Positions 16,426 through 25,885 of a DNA stretch of 64,000 bases are shown in pieces. The notes under the pieces were generated by a model. It ran no database searches. It was given only the letters and a program-made list of their open reading frames with translations, and was not told the DNA's origin. How positions within the stretch are numbered: position 1 is the stretch's first letter; each line of letters starts with the position of its first letter. This stretch comes from Rhizobium sp. BG4 (lineage in GTDB: Bacteria; Pseudomonadota; Alphaproteobacteria; Rhizobiales; Rhizobiaceae), in contig NZ_CP044125.1 of NCBI RefSeq assembly GCF_016864575.1, positions 496,001 through 560,000 on the forward strand, in the 5' to 3' direction. The position numbers and the translations under genes are program-made.

Positions 16426-17469
16426 ATGCAGAACACAACCAGGAATGCAGCACAGCGCGAGGGCGCCCGCCCTGCCCCGCAGAACGACGCCCAGAAGATC
16501 GCCGAGCATATGGCACGGCTGAACATTGCGGGCAGCCCGCGGAACTACGAGCTGCTGCACGAAGCCGTCTGCGGCCGCAACACGGCGCTCGCCACCGACA
16601 TCTCCGCGCTCGGCAGTCATCCGGCGCAGGCCCGGCTCGATGAACTCGGCCTCAAATACCGGCTCGTCAGCCATTGCGGCCTTGCCGCCGAAACGGCCGG
16701 CACCGAGGCCAGCAAGCTGCTGCGCGAGGCGGCCGATCGTCTCTCTGACGGGCTGAAGCAGAAATATGCCTTTGCACGCGCGGCCGAAACGCTGCTGCAG
16801 TCGCTCTCCGGCAATTCCGAACAGGGCCTCGACGCCTTCATGAGCGAGATGGAATATCTCGCCTCGTCGCTCGCATCGGTGCTCGCCGCCGAGACCGAGC
16901 TCGAAGCCAAGCTGCTCTCCGATGTCGAGCGGATCGAGACCCTGGAGCGCGGCGTCGCCGCCGCCCAGGCCGCTTCCGTCACCGACCCGCTGACCGGCCT
17001 TCCAAACCGCATCGCGCTCGCCAAGACGATCGGTGATCTCTACGAGGGCGAGGATGCCGCCGGCAGCGCGCTTCTCATGGTCGATATCGACGACTTCCGC
17101 CAGCTGAATGCCAAATACGGCGTGCAGGCCGGCAACAAGCTGATGAAGAAGCTCGGCAACCTGTTCCGCAAGTCGATCAAGAAGAACGATTTCGTCTCGC
17201 GCGTCGAAGGCGACGAATTCGCCTTCCTGTTTGCCAATGTGGGCATGCGCGATGCGATCGCCATCGCCGACCGCCTGCGCCAGTCGGTCGAAGAGAACAT
17301 GGTCTTTGCGACCTCGGACAAATCCGATCCAGGCAAGCTGACGATCTCGATCGGCATCGCGCTCAGCGGCGATGCGGCGACCGGCACGCAGCTCCAGGCC
17401 AATGCCCGCGTGGCCTTGCTCGCCGCCCAATCCAACCGCCGCCAGCCGATCCAGGCTTTCGGCCGCTGA
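16426..17469 (+). CDS. GGDEF-domain protein, probable diguanylate cyclase
   Basis: A 347-residue soluble protein. Residues 1-170 are helical with no recognised sensor (IAEHMARLNIAGSPRNYELLH, then a probable coiled region). The C-terminal GGDEF domain begins SVTDPLTGLPNRIAL, has the metal-binding VDIDDF and an active-site loop reading VEGDEFAF, i.e. E-G-D-E-F. The E replacing the first G is seen in some active cyclases, so activity is likely but not certain. A GAGGAA ribosome binding site precedes ATG 16426; an upstream GTG at 16402 is less convincing. Confidence 0.83.
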   Translation: MQNTTRNAAQREGARPAPQNDAQKIAEHMARLNIAGSPRNYELLHEAVCGRNTALATDISALGSHPAQARLDELGLKYRLVSHCGLAAETAGTEASKLLREAADRLSDGLKQKYAFARAAETLLQSLSGNSEQGLDAFMSEMEYLASSLASVLAAETELEAKLLSDVERIETLERGVAAAQAASVTDPLTGLPNRIALAKTIGDLYEGEDAAGSALLMVDIDDFRQLNAKYGVQAGNKLMKKLGNLFRKSIKKNDFVSRVEGDEFAFLFANVGMRDAIAIADRLRQSVEENMVFATSDKSDPGKLTISIGIALSGDAATGTQLQANARVALLAAQSNRRQPIQAFGR

Positions 17470-17473
17470 GGCC

Positions 17474-19072
17474 CTAGGCGACCTTCAGCGACGCGCCCGC
17501 CTTCCAGCTCGCGCCGCCGGTGCGGAAGCCGGACATCAACTGCTCAAGCGTGTCGGCTTCGCGGGAAAGTGCTGCCGTCGCTGCGGAGGTCTCCTCGACC
17601 ATTGCCGAATTCTGCTGCGTGCTGCTGTCGATCTGCGCGATGGCGGAGCTGATGTCGCGCAGGCCGGTCGCCTGTTCACGGGCGCCGGTGACGATCGTGG
17701 TGACATGCGAGCTGATCTCGGTGACTTCGGCAGCGATCTTGTTCAGCGCCTCGCCCGCCTGATCGACGAGCGTGACGCCGCTGCGGACGTGGCCGCTCGA
17801 GGCGGTGATGAGCTGCTTGATCTCCTTGGCGGCCGTCGCCGAGCGCTGGGCGAGCTCGCGCACTTCCTGCGCCACCACCGCAAAGCCCTTGCCTGCCTCG
17901 CCGGCGCGCGCAGCCTCGACCCCGGCATTCAGCGCCAGGAGATTGGTCTGGAAGGCGATTTCGTCGATGACGCCGATGATCTGGTTGATCTCGCGGGCGC
18001 TGTTTTCGATCCGGCCCATGGCATCGACGGCGCTGGTGACGATCTCGCCGGAGTGCTCCGCACCGCTGCGGGCGCGGGAGACGAGGACGCCCACCTGATC
18101 GGCCGTCGCGCTCGAATGGCGCACGGCATTCTCGACGCTCTCCAGCGCCGTGACGGTTTCCTGGATGGCTACCGCCTGCCGCTCGGTGCGGACGGAGAGG
18201 TCGCGCGCCGCATCACTGATCTGGCCGGCGCCGCTGCGCACGGTCGCCGTTGCATCGGTTGCCTGGGCGACGGCGCTCTGCAGGTTTTCGACCGACTGGT
18301 TGAAATGGGCGCGCAGATTATCGAGATCGCCGGCCAGCCGCTCGCCGATGCGAACCTGCAGGTTGCCGGAGGAAAGCTCGCTCAGCGCACCATGCAGGGT
18401 CTTGACGGCGAAGTCGATCGCGGCGCGCTCGTGCTGCTTTTCGGCCTCGCGCTGATGGCGCTCCTGATCCGCCATCCGGTCTGCCTCGCGCGCCTTGGCG
18501 CTCATGTCACGCTCGGCGGTCTGCGCGGCCTGAGCCGCAGCGATACCGGCATCGGCGGAAGAGAAGGAAAGCGTCACAGCCCGCGTCAGGCCGATCAATG
18601 CACCGGCCTGAAGCACGAGGACGACGGCGTGGAGGATGACGCGATCGAAACCGGAGGCGCCCGGGAAGACGGCGAGCGGCGCCAGGACATAGAGCAGCAC
18701 GTGATGCAGCGCGACGACGCCGGCATAGGCCACGACCGCCTTCCAATCGATCCAGGCGGCGCAGATCGCCAGCGACGCGAAGAAATACATGTGGATGTCG
18801 ATCTGCAGCCCCGAGCCTTCGAAGGCATAGACGAGGATCGAGACGCTGACGGCATGGGCGATCGAACTGATGATCCGTGTATTGGCGCCGGTACGGTCCT
18901 TCGCCCAGTTGGCGGTCGCCAGTGCAGCGACGAGGAACTGCGCGATCACAGGCATCGCCTGGAATTGCTCGGCGGCGACGATCTGGTGCAGCGCCGTCAG
19001 AAGCGCGTTCACCCATAGCAGGCCGACGACATAGGGGCCGACCATATTGCGCAATTTCTCAAGCGAATTCAT
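17474..19072 (-). CDS. Methyl-accepting chemotaxis protein with six-TM N-terminal input domain
   Basis: A 532-residue chemoreceptor. About six transmembrane helices occupy residues 10-168 with no periplasmic ligand-binding domain. They carry histidines at 29, 73, 94, 123, 124 and 148. A HAMP-like linker follows around 215-265, then a long coiled coil whose tip reads [20 protein letters not shown] with [15 protein letters not shown], the CheA/CheW-binding hairpin (G where most receptors have A). No C-terminal CheR-binding pentapeptide is seen. A strong AAGGAG precedes the ATG. It should signal through the Che pathway; the stimulus is unknown but must be sensed in or at the membrane. Confidence 0.93.
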   Translation of the reverse strand: MNSLEKLRNMVGPYVVGLLWVNALLTALHQIVAAEQFQAMPVIAQFLVAALATANWAKDRTGANTRIISSIAHAVSVSILVYAFEGSGLQIDIHMYFFASLAICAAWIDWKAVVAYAGVVALHHVLLYVLAPLAVFPGASGFDRVILHAVVLVLQAGALIGLTRAVTLSFSSADAGIAAAQAAQTAERDMSAKAREADRMADQERHQREAEKQHERAAIDFAVKTLHGALSELSSGNLQVRIGERLAGDLDNLRAHFNQSVENLQSAVAQATDATATVRSGAGQISDAARDLSVRTERQAVAIQETVTALESVENAVRHSSATADQVGVLVSRARSGAEHSGEIVTSAVDAMGRIENSAREINQIIGVIDEIAFQTNLLALNAGVEAARAGEAGKGFAVVAQEVRELAQRSATAAKEIKQLITASSGHVRSGVTLVDQAGEALNKIAAEVTEISSHVTTIVTGAREQATGLRDISSAIAQIDSSTQQNSAMVEETSAATAALSREADTLEQLMSGFRTGGASWKAGASLKVA

Positions 19073-19390
19073 TCAACTCTCCTTTTGCAGGCAACCCACC
19101 GCCAGAGCATGGTTGAGAACGAACAGCGCACCGGAACGTCTCAGGCGCGCGGGGAAATTATCGGCATCGGAATAGGCAACGGCGATCCAGGAAAATGCGC
19201 CTGGAGCGACGAAGGAGCCACCGGCCGTACCGATGACATTGATGACATGGCCGGCAGGTTCGCTAGGTTCTGTGACCACGACGACGAAACGCCCCGATGG
19301 CATGGCAGCCACGGAAAGGAAAAGGCAGAAAAACATGATGAAATATATCAATATCTTTCTGCCGCTTATCTCGGCGCGATCAGAATGCAT
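19073..19390 (-). CDS. Small hypothetical membrane or exported protein upstream of the chemoreceptor
   Basis: A 105-residue frame whose TGA directly abuts the chemoreceptor ATG, and which contains that gene's ribosome binding site. One hydrophobic segment near the N-terminus (ILIYFIMFFCLFLSVAAM) could be a signal anchor. The rest (RFVVVVTEPSEPAGHVINVIG ... ALAVGC) has no motif I know. I start at 19390, where GAAG lies 6 nt upstream; earlier ATGs at 19408 and 19462 are possible. Existence is supported by its fit to the chemoreceptor start, not by homology. Confidence 0.5.
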   Translation of the reverse strand: MHSDRAEISGRKILIYFIMFFCLFLSVAAMPSGRFVVVVTEPSEPAGHVINVIGTAGGSFVAPGAFSWIAVAYSDADNFPARLRRSGALFVLNHALAVGCLQKES

Positions 19391-19501
19391 AGCAGCTTCA
19401 AACGTCATGAATTCAATACTCGAAATATATACATTCAGATTTAAGCATTTATTACCGAACATGTTCTTGCGATCACGCAGAGACTATTAGAAAATACTCT
19501 T

Positions 19502-19547
19502 CAGAAGTTGCAGATGCGGCGACTTCGGCGAACGACTGCAACTTCTG
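19502..19547 (+). promoter_or_regulatory. Leader hairpin before the ABC-F gene
   Basis: CAGAAGTTGCAG (19502-19513) and CTGCAACTTCTG (19536-19547) form a perfect 12-bp inverted repeat around a 22-nt loop, ending 66 nt before the ABC-F ATG. There is no T tract, so it is not a plain terminator. It may be an RNA element or a protein-binding site. Confidence 0.45.
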
Positions 19548-19613
19548 CCCGAGCATTTGCGAAAGCGCGCGACGGCCTTGCCTTGATCCGCCGTTTCGGC
19601 CAAAACGCCGGGC

Positions 19614-21496
19614 ATGATCACGATTACCGAAATCTCTGCCCGCATTGCCGGGCGCCTTCTCCTCGACCATGCCAGCGTGACGCTTCCGGCGGGTACCAAG
19701 GCAGGCCTTGTCGGGCGCAATGGCGCGGGCAAGTCGACGCTTTTCCGCATCATCACCGGCGACCTCGGTGCCGAGACCGGCAGCGTGTCGATCCCGAAGA
19801 ATGCGCGCATCGGCCAGGTGGCGCAGGAAGCGCCGGCGACGGAGCAGTCGCTGATCGAGATCGTGCTTTCGGCCGACAAGGAGCGTGCCGCGCTTCTCAA
19901 GGAAGCTGAAACGGCGACCGATGCGCATCGCATCGCCGAAATCCAGACGCGGCTCGTCGATATCGACGCGCATTCGGCAGAAGCCCGCGCCGCCAGCATT
20001 CTCGCCGGCCTCGGCTTCAGCCAGGAAGCCCAGCTGCGGCCTGCCTCCTCCTACTCCGGTGGCTGGCGCATGCGCGTGGCGCTCGCCTCGGTGCTGTTTG
20101 CCGAGCCTGATCTCCTGCTGCTCGACGAGCCGACCAACTATCTCGACCTCGAAGGCACGATGTGGCTTGAGGATTACGTGCGCCGCTACCCGCATACGGT
20201 CATCGTCATCAGCCACGACCGCGACATGCTCAACAACGCAGTCAATTCGATCGTCCATCTCGACCAGAAGAAGCTGACCTTCTATCGCGGTGGCTACGAC
20301 CAGTTCGAGCGCCAGAAGGCCGAAGCCGACGAATTGCAGATGAAGGCGAAGGCGAAGAACGATGCGGCGCGCAAGCACCTGCAGAGCTTCATCGACCGCT
20401 TCAAGGCCAAGGCCTCCAAGGCCCGCCAGGCGCAGTCGCGCGTCAAGGCGCTGGAGCGCATGGGAACGGTTGCCGCCGTGATCGAGGACCACGTCCAGCC
20501 GATCACCTTCCCGAGCCCGAAAAGCAGCCGGCCTCGCCGATCGTCGCCATCCAGGGCGGCGCCGTCGGCTATGAGCCGGGCAAGCCGATCCTGAAGAACA
20601 TCACGCTGCGCATCGACAATGACGACCGCATCGCCCTCCTCGGCTCCAACGGCAACGGCAAGTCGACCTTCGCGAAGTTCATCGCCGGGCGCCTGAACGC
20701 CGAGAGCGGCGACCTCCGGGTCGCCTCCAATCTGAAGATCGGCTTCTTCGCGCAGCATCAGCTCGACGATCTCGTGCCGAACGAGACGCCGGTGGAGCAT
20801 GTGCGCCGCCTGATGCCGACCGAACCCGAGGCCAAGGTGCGCGCCCGCGTCGCTCAGATGGGCCTTGCGACCGAAAAGATGGCGTCGGCCGCCAAGGACC
20901 TTTCCGGTGGCGAGAAGGCACGCCTGCTGATGGGCCTTGCCGCCTTCCATGCGCCGAACCTGCTGATCCTCGACGAACCGACCAACCATCTTGATATCGA
21001 CAGCCGCCGGGCGCTGATCGAGGCGCTGAACGACTATGACGGCGCGGTCATCCTGATCTCGCACGACCGCCACCTGATCGAGGCGACCGTCGACCGGCTC
21101 TGGCTCGTCAATAACGGCACCGTCTCCAATTTCGACGGCGACATGGACGAGTATCGCGACCTGATCGTCTCCTCCGGCAGGAAGAAGGACGAGAAGGTAC
21201 AGAGTGCCGACGATCCGGCGAGCAAGGCCGAGCAGCGCAAGCTGAATGCCGACAAGCGCGCCTCGCTGGCGCCGCTCAAGAAAAAGATCAACGAAATCGA
21301 ATCGTTGACGGGCAAGCTGGAGAAACAGATTCAGGCGCTTGATGCGGAACTTGCAGATCCGGTTCTCTACGAGAAGGCGCCCGCCAAGGCGGCCGAGAAG
21401 GCCAAGCAGCGCGGCGAAGCGGCAGCAAAACTTTCCGCTGCCGAAGAGCAATGGCTGGAGCTTTCGGCCGAATATGAAGAGGCTATGGCAGGATAG
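19614..21496 (+). pseudogene. ABC-F family ATPase (YheS-like), interrupted by a one-base deletion
   Basis: A duplicated ABC ATPase without membrane helices, of the ribosome-associated ABC-F group and closest in pattern to E. coli YheS. First cassette: GLVGRNGAGKST, YSGGWRMRV, LLLLDEPTN; linker with QSFIDRFKAKASKARQAQSR; second cassette: LLGSNGNGKST, LSGGEKARL, LLILDEPTNHLD; then a charged coiled tail. The first frame goes off at about 20510 (ITFPSPK...) and stops at 20592-20594; the second cassette continues in the -1 frame to 21496. One G added near 20506-20512 gives ITFPEPEKQPAS and a normal 627-residue protein. Sequence error or fresh mutation are both possible. Confidence 0.9.
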
Positions 21497-21626
21497 CCAC
21501 AAGCGCCCGGAAAAGGCTGCGGCAGAAGGGCACAAGTTAACGGCCGGACATCCGATTTAAACCGATCGTTAACCATAATTCGAAAGGTTGTCTCAACATT
21601 CATTACTGATTTGTTGAGCCCCTTTC

Positions 21627-22445
21627 ATGTCCCGTATCGCCCTTCTTTCGAGTGTCGTTCTCGCGCTTGCCCTTTGCGGCTGCCAGACAACCAAGCAGCC
21701 TGCCCCCGACAAGACGATCAAGACGTCTTCGATCAAGACCGAGGAGAGCACTGCGGGCTTTCCCAAGCCCGCCAATCTCGCTTTCGGCGAAACCCATCAT
21801 CTTGCCGGCCGCGTGCTGACCGTTTCATCGCTCAAGGATTTGAAGCTGGAGCCGAAGGAAGTCGTGCTCTCCTTCGACGACGGCCCGATTCCCGGCCGCA
21901 CCGACCGGGTGCTCGCAACGCTCGACCGCTTCGGCGTCAAGGGAGCCTTCATGATGGTCGGCGAAATGGCGGCGCTGCATCCGGAGCTGGCGCGGCGCGT
22001 CGCCATGGAAGGCAACACGATCGGCAGCCACACCTACAAGCATCCGAACCTCAACACGCTGTCCTTCGACCAGGCGATCGCCGAGATCACCCGCGGCGAA
22101 GCGGCCGTGACCAAGGCGACCGGCACCGACGTCAACTTCTTCCGCTTCCCCTATCTCGCCGACAGCCGCAAGCTCCGCTCTGCCGTCGCGGCGCGCGAGA
22201 TGATCGTCATGGATGTCGATGTCGACACCAAGGACTATTTCAGCTCGACGCCCGAACAGGTGGCCGACCGCGCCATGAACCGGCTGCGCCAGCGGGGCCG
22301 CGGCATCATCCTGATGCACGACATCCACAAGCGCACCGCGGCCATGCTCCCTGCCCTGCTCGCGCGCCTGGAAGCCGAGGGCTACAAGGTGGTGACGCTG
22401 AAGTTCAAGCGGGACGACAAGCCCGTCGTCATGGCTTCGCTTTGA
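21627..22445 (+). CDS. Polysaccharide deacetylase (NodB-homology) lipoprotein
   Basis: A 272-residue exported protein with a lipobox ALCGC ending at C19. The NodB domain shows SFDDGP (82-87, catalytic D84 and metal-ligand D85), GSHTYKHPN (metal ligands H135 and H139), FRFPY and ILMHDIH, the complete CE4 set. Such enzymes remove acetyl groups from N-acetylglucosamine in peptidoglycan or other glycans in the envelope. It is not a nodulation NodB, which is shorter and lacks a lipoprotein signal. The gene stands alone. Confidence 0.9.
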   Translation: MSRIALLSSVVLALALCGCQTTKQPAPDKTIKTSSIKTEESTAGFPKPANLAFGETHHLAGRVLTVSSLKDLKLEPKEVVLSFDDGPIPGRTDRVLATLDRFGVKGAFMMVGEMAALHPELARRVAMEGNTIGSHTYKHPNLNTLSFDQAIAEITRGEAAVTKATGTDVNFFRFPYLADSRKLRSAVAAREMIVMDVDVDTKDYFSSTPEQVADRAMNRLRQRGRGIILMHDIHKRTAAMLPALLARLEAEGYKVVTLKFKRDDKPVVMASL

Positions 22446-22537
22446 GGGTGACATGGGCGCTTGCCCGGCTGTAGAGTTCTGTTAAAACAAGCGCCCAATA
22501 AATCATACTTTTGAGCACACCGGAGCGAGCACCTCTC

Positions 22538-23464
22538 ATGTCCCCTATCAACCTCGCCATCGTCGGCGTCGGCAAGATCGTCCGCGACCAGCATCTTCCT
22601 TCCATCGACAAGAATGCCGACTACAAGCTCGTCGCGACGGCGAGCCGCCACGGCACGGTGGAGGGCATCCAGAGCTTCACGACGATCGAGGCGATGCTCG
22701 AAGCTGTTCCCGAGATCGACGCCGTCTCGCTCTGCATGCCGCCGCAGTACCGCTACGAGGCAGCCTACAAGGCGCTGTCGGCCGGCAAGCATGTGTTCCT
22801 CGAAAAGCCGCCGGGCGCGACGCTGAGCGAAGTGGCCGATCTCGAAGCGCTGGCTGCGGCCAAGGGCGTCTCGCTGTTTGCCAGCTGGCATTCGCGCTAT
22901 GCCGCGGCCGTCGAGGCAGCCAAGGATTTCCTTTCGAAGACCGAGATCAAGAAGGTTCACGTCATCTGGAAGGAAGACGTGCGCCACTGGCATCCCAACC
23001 AGGACTGGATCTGGCAGGCCGGCGGCCTCGGCGTCTTCGACCCCGGCATCAACGCCCTGTCGATCGTCACCCACATCCTGCCGCGCGCCATCTTCCTGAC
23101 CGGTGCGACGCTCGAATTCCCTGAGAACCGCGACGCACCGATCGCCGCCGACCTGCATTTCCGCGACGCCGGCGCGATGACCGTCCATGGCGAATTCGAC
23201 TGGCGCCAGACCGGCAAGCAGAGCTGGGACATCATTGCCGAGACGGCGGCAGGCACGATGGAACTGGCCGAAGGCGGCTCAAAGCTTTCGGTCAACGGCG
23301 AGCTGACGTTCTCGGCGCCCGAGGAAGAATACCCCTCGCTCTACCGCCGCTTCGCCGAAATCATCAAGGCCGGCCAGTCCGACGTCGACCTGGCACCGCT
23401 GCGCCACGTCGCCGATGCCTTCATGCTCGGCAAGCGCAAGTTCGTGGAAGCCTTCCACGATTGA
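22538..23464 (+). CDS. Gfo/Idh/MocA oxidoreductase, probable D-galactose 1-dehydrogenase
   Basis: A 308-residue NAD(P)-dependent enzyme. The Rossmann motif is GVGKIVRDQH (residues 10-19) and the EKP motif of the family is at 89-91, with K90 the likely catalytic lysine. The opening (NLAIVGVGKIVRDQHLPSI and ATASRHG) resembles the D-galactose 1-dehydrogenases of Azospirillum and rhizobia, which start the De Ley-Doudoroff route to galactonate. No galactonate genes are next to it, so the substrate call is moderate. An in-frame TTG at 22511 is a less likely start. Confidence 0.78.
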   Translation: MSPINLAIVGVGKIVRDQHLPSIDKNADYKLVATASRHGTVEGIQSFTTIEAMLEAVPEIDAVSLCMPPQYRYEAAYKALSAGKHVFLEKPPGATLSEVADLEALAAAKGVSLFASWHSRYAAAVEAAKDFLSKTEIKKVHVIWKEDVRHWHPNQDWIWQAGGLGVFDPGINALSIVTHILPRAIFLTGATLEFPENRDAPIAADLHFRDAGAMTVHGEFDWRQTGKQSWDIIAETAAGTMELAEGGSKLSVNGELTFSAPEEEYPSLYRRFAEIIKAGQSDVDLAPLRHVADAFMLGKRKFVEAFHD

Positions 23465-23521
23465 TCACAGGGACGATGCGGCGTCTACGCGCCGCATCCC
23501 CAACCTGAAGCGAGGGCGGAG

Positions 23522-23740
23522 ATGGCCGAAGACAAACCGGAACTGACCGCCCTCCTCAAGGAAGTCGCCGAGACCCCGAAACGCGACAACAGCGCCTACC
23601 ACGCCGCCATGGCCGAAGCCCGCCAGGCCTTCGAAAAGGCCGAAGCCGTCCTCGGCGGCCCGGTGCGGCTGAAGACCAAGACGAAACTCAAGCGCAACGG
23701 CGACTATGTCGTGAAGTGGACGTTCAAGCGGGATGGCTGA
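23522..23740 (+). CDS. Small conserved-looking hypothetical protein
   Basis: A 72-residue, highly charged, probably soluble protein (lysine-rich C-terminus LKTKTKLKRNGDYVVKWTFKRD). ATG 23522 is preceded by GAGGGCGGAG, a good ribosome binding site 5 nt away. There is no recognised domain. It lies just after the galactose-dehydrogenase-like gene on the same strand and faces holC. Codon use looks normal for the region. Confidence 0.6.
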   Translation: MAEDKPELTALLKEVAETPKRDNSAYHAAMAEARQAFEKAEAVLGGPVRLKTKTKLKRNGDYVVKWTFKRDG

Positions 23741-23759
23741 ACGTGCCTAGTTTGAAGGC

Positions 23760-24209
23760 TTAGGCCTTCTTCTCCCAGCGCCCCTCGGGCGTCTGCTGCC
23801 AATAGGTGAGGTTATGCCCCTCGCCTTTCAGCTTCTTCCATTGGGCGCGCGCGCCTTCCAGCTGTTCCGGATCGTAACCGTCGAACATGAAGACGATGCG
23901 CTCATAGGCATCGGCTTGCGGTGGTTCGGCGCCATCGACAATGAAGCGGACGGTCGCCTGGTTGGCGTTATCGCCGGTGACCGTGAGCAGAACCGGCTGG
24001 TTTCCTGCCAGTTCGCTCTCATCGGTGCCGTGCGGCAGAAAACTGTCGTCCCTATAGGTCCAGAGATGGGTGTCGAGCGCATCCCGTCTTGCCGGCTCCT
24101 TCATCTGGATGGCGACGCGCCAGCCGCGTTCGACGCTCTTGTCGACGAGCGGCGGCAGCGCGTCCTCCAGCTTGGATTCCGTCAGATGGTAGAAAAGGAC
24201 TTCGGTCAT
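23760..24209 (-). CDS. holC: DNA polymerase III chi subunit
   Basis: A 149-residue protein beginning TEVLFYHLTESKLEDALPPL, the pattern of chi, followed by SVERGWRVAIQM and LDTHLWTYRDDSFLPHG (DxxLWTxxDxSFLPH is the family signature). In the clamp loader, chi contacts single-strand-binding protein. It lies 20 bp downstream of pepA on the same strand, the arrangement pepA-holC found in many proteobacteria, so they likely form an operon. Confidence 0.92.
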   Translation of the reverse strand: MTEVLFYHLTESKLEDALPPLVDKSVERGWRVAIQMKEPARRDALDTHLWTYRDDSFLPHGTDESELAGNQPVLLTVTGDNANQATVRFIVDGAEPPQADAYERIVFMFDGYDPEQLEGARAQWKKLKGEGHNLTYWQQTPEGRWEKKA

Positions 24210-24229
24210 GCCTGCATTCCAGCCTGTGA

Positions 24230-25723
24230 TCAGGCCTCGTAATGGTCGCGCACGAGCTGATCAAGCAGGCGCACGCCGAAACCGGAGCCCCAGGACTGGT
24301 TGATCTCGTCCTGCGGCGAGCCGAGCGCGGTGCCGGCGATATCGAGATGCGCCCAGGGCGTTTCCTGCACGAAGCGCTTCAGGAAATGCGCCGCGGTGAT
24401 CGAACCGGCATAGCGGCCGCCGGTGTTCTTCATGTCGGCGAATTTCGAGTCGATCATCTTGTCGTAATCGCGGCCGAGCGGCATGCGCCAGAGCTTCTCG
24501 TTGGTGGCGAGACCGGCGGACGTCAGCTGCGCCGAGAGCGTGTCGTCGTTCGAGAACAGACCGGCATGGACATTGCCGAGCGCGACCATGATGGCGCCGG
24601 TCAGCGTTGCCAGGTTGATCATGAAGCGCGGCTTGAAGCGGTCGTTGCAATACCAGAGCGCATCGCAGAGCACGAGGCGGCCTTCGGCATCGGTGTTGAT
24701 GATCTCGATCGTCTGGCCGGACATCGAGGTGACGATATCGCCGGGGCGCTGCGCGTTGCCATCAGGCATGTTTTCCACAAGACCGATGATGCCGACGGCA
24801 TTGACCTCCGCCTTGCGGGCGGCGAGCACATGCATCAGGCCGGTCACGGCTGCGGCACCGCCCATGTCACCCTTCATGTCTTCCATGCCGGCAGCCGGCT
24901 TGATCGAGATGCCGCCAGTATCGAAGACGACGCCCTTGCCGATGAAGGCGATCGGCCGGTCCTTCGCCTTGCCGCCCTTCCAATGCATGATCGCCAAACG
25001 CGGCGGACGGACGGAACCCTGGGCCACGCCGAGCAGCGCCCCCATGCCGAGCCGCTTCATTTCGCGTTCCGTCAGGATTTCCACTTCGACGCCGAGTTTC
25101 TCGAGCTCCTTTGCCTTGGCGGCAAATTCGACCGGGCCAAGCACATTCGGCGGCTCATTGACGAGATCGCGGGCGAGATTGACGCCCTCGGCGACAGCCT
25201 CGGCATCGGCCAGCGCCTTCTTGGCGCCGGAGGCATCGGCAGTGACGATCGTCACCTTGGCCGACTTGCCATTCGCCTTGTCGTCCTCGTCGGACTTCTT
25301 GGTCTTGTAATTATCGAAAGCGTAGGCGCGCATGAGCATGCCGAGCGCAAAGCCGGAGGCAGCCTTGGCGTCGATCGCCGCACCCGGCGCATCGATGAAG
25401 ATCGTCGCCTTGTCGGCGCCCTTGATCTTGCCGGCAGCGATACCGCCGAGCTTCAGCCAGTCATGCGCAACCAAATCCTGCGGCTTGCCGAGACCGATGA
25501 CGAAGAGTCGGTCCGCGGGGGAGCCTTCGGGGGCGACGAGGTCGAGTGCCGACATCGCCTTGGCGGAAAACTTGGCGATCTTCGAGGCCTTGGCGATGAC
25601 GCCTGCGGGGTCGGCAATCTCTGCGCCAGCCGCAAGTTCGCCGTCGCCAGCCTTCAAGAGAACGGTAAGGCCGCCGCTAATCTTGGCGGATTTCGCGAAT
25701 GAAATATCGAATTTAACAGACAT
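24230..25723 (-). CDS. pepA: Leucyl aminopeptidase (cytosol aminopeptidase, M17)
   Basis: A 497-residue M17 enzyme. The catalytic half contains [18 protein letters not shown] (metal-binding Lys and Asp), [12 protein letters not shown] and the signature [10 protein letters not shown] with the bicarbonate-site Arg. It removes N-terminal residues from peptides as a hexamer with two metal ions per subunit; E. coli PepA also acts as a DNA-binding protein. ATG 25723 gives the standard opening [15 protein letters not shown]; the open frame beyond it has no family features. holC follows. Confidence 0.95.
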   Translation of the reverse strand: MSVKFDISFAKSAKISGGLTVLLKAGDGELAAGAEIADPAGVIAKASKIAKFSAKAMSALDLVAPEGSPADRLFVIGLGKPQDLVAHDWLKLGGIAAGKIKGADKATIFIDAPGAAIDAKAASGFALGMLMRAYAFDNYKTKKSDEDDKANGKSAKVTIVTADASGAKKALADAEAVAEGVNLARDLVNEPPNVLGPVEFAAKAKELEKLGVEVEILTEREMKRLGMGALLGVAQGSVRPPRLAIMHWKGGKAKDRPIAFIGKGVVFDTGGISIKPAAGMEDMKGDMGGAAAVTGLMHVLAARKAEVNAVGIIGLVENMPDGNAQRPGDIVTSMSGQTIEIINTDAEGRLVLCDALWYCNDRFKPRFMINLATLTGAIMVALGNVHAGLFSNDDTLSAQLTSAGLATNEKLWRMPLGRDYDKMIDSKFADMKNTGGRYAGSITAAHFLKRFVQETPWAHLDIAGTALGSPQDEINQSWGSGFGVRLLDQLVRDHYEA

Positions 25724-25885
25724 GTCTTCTCCTTGGGATTCGCAGCGGAATCCTCTCCGGCGGCGATCATTCCGGGTTTCATGTCCGAAAACAAGACGTG
25801 ATCGCCGGGCCATGGACAAATCCGCGCCGCCGGGGCAGAAAGCCAGCGCGCCGCGGGAAGGCCTGGCCAACGGAAGACATCGACA

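Noticed and set aside
17372-19018. 548-codon open frame opposite the chemoreceptor
   Set aside because: No family features; the opposite strand has the receptor signalling hairpin.
20500-20600. Split ABC-F genes as two half-transporters
   Set aside because: The second cassette has no start near its frame opening (first ATG is after Walker A) and one added base restores the known fusion.
21627-22445. Nodulation gene nodB
   Set aside because: The deacetylase has a lipoprotein signal, is longer than NodB and has no nod box or nod genes nearby.
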